Origin: Nannochloropsis oceanica
Taxonomy: Eukaryota; Sar; Eustigmatophyceae; Eustigmatales; Monodopsidaceae
Assembly (NCBI GenBank): GCA_004519485.1
Contig: CP038117.1
Span: forward strand, 1,066,001-1,130,000
Direction: 5' to 3'
DNA length: 64,000 nucleotides
Below are positions 63,436 through 64,000 of the stretch, in pieces. How positions within the stretch are numbered: the first letter of the stretch is position 1; each line of letters begins with the position of its first letter. The translations under genes and the position numbers were made by a program. Under the pieces are notes generated by a model. The model worked only from the letters and a program-made list of their open reading frames with translations. It was not told the origin of the DNA and searched no databases.

Positions 63436-64000
63436 CCCTCCGAGCTGGGCGCTGTATTTTTTTGGGTTTGTGGGATAGGGAGGTGTAAGATGATGCCCCC
63501 GCCCAAATGAGAAGCTTTTTCGAGGGTTGGGTGTGGCTCAGCCAGGGCTCAGGCCATCCATTCTCCTACCAGCATGCAAAGCATTACGTGTGTCATCCAC
63601 GTGAAGCATGATCTGGACGTGTGGGCATCATTTTGAGTTATACTTACTAACTAGCATTTGGCCTGCCCAAAAGTTTGGTCTTCCGGGTCCGTTAACCTCC
63701 TGTCTTTTTCTCCTACCCCACAACACATGCTTTTCAAAATAGGACTTAAAAGGCGAAAAGTAATTGCAACATCATAAAATATCTTCGAAAAATCTCATGA
63801 TTTCATGTTTCTCCTACTCTATTTCTCCTTTTGCGGCCCTCTCACTCCCACATGCCGGCAGTCGGATCAACGGATAGACTTTTTTTCAATCGGATGATCC
63901 AACTGCATGAATCAGTCTTTTCTATTCTTATGATCAGTTTTCTGCAATACTTTCTCTGTGTATGTATTGATATACAGAAGCCCTTTTCCGGGACCTCATC
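63436..64000. other. Right-edge region upstream of Tsg101
   Basis: 565 nt containing the presumed Tsg101 promoter, and possibly a 5' exon. No ORF of interest and no RNA gene recognised. Confidence 0.4.

Overview
This is nuclear DNA of a eukaryotic microbe, most likely a stramenopile alga close to the eustigmatophytes (Nannochloropsis/Microchloropsis). The reasons are spliceosomal introns of about 70-400 nt with GTAAGT/GTACGT/GTGAGT donors, high gene density (about 28 genes in 64 kb on alternating strands), and proteins full of poly-Ser, poly-Gln and poly-Glu runs. The content is also telling: eukaryotic ALG2, Tsg101, PICOT, KDM5-like and ClC genes next to a bacterial-type homoserine kinase, a bacterial-type CDP-diacylglycerol diphosphatase and an RsuA/RluE-type enzyme. 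The taxon is an inference. No operons, CRISPR arrays, rRNA or confident tRNA genes were seen. Most exon models were built by eye from frame continuity, splice consensus and family alignment, and their phases add up.

Layout, left to right: a truncated cytochrome P450 (-); five-exon pyruvate kinase with a mitochondrial-like presequence (+); roadblock-type dynein light chain (-); a basic Ser/Asn-rich unknown (+); JmjN/JmjC/C5HC2 histone demethylase (+); a small one-TM protein (-); cytosolic TyrRS (-); an adrenodoxin-like ferredoxin with a cysteine-loop insertion (-); ALG2 mannosyltransferase (-); a Cys-rich, Pro/Thr/Ser-rich protein (+); a secreted CDP-DAG diphosphatase-like protein (+); class II histone deacetylase (-); a secreted FAD oxidase (+); homoserine kinase with a hydrophobic N-terminal exon (-); a small unknown (+); a cyclic-nucleotide-binding voltage-gated-like channel with an unusual filter (-).

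The right half holds an R3HCC1L-like RRM protein (+), a DUF4476-like protein (+), PICOT/Grx3-4 (+), a pseudouridine synthase (-), a MidA-like methyltransferase (+), a novel Cys/His-cluster protein (+), a two-RRM protein (-), a ClC channel/transporter with a fossil duplicated exon in its intron (+), a large repetitive acidic membrane protein (-), a Csm1/Pcs1 (monopolin)-like protein (+) and ESCRT-I Tsg101/Vps23 (-).

The genes are mostly unrelated housekeeping functions rather than one pathway. Loose themes are chromatin (JmjC demethylase, HDAC, Csm1-like), iron-sulfur/redox biology (ferredoxin, PICOT, FAD oxidase) and membrane transport (two channels). The most notable items are the acidic protein with two repeat families, the non-canonical channel filter, the atypical ferredoxin, the fossil exon in ClC, start codons isolated in 3- and 6-nt exons, and a candidate Csm1 homologue outside fungi.
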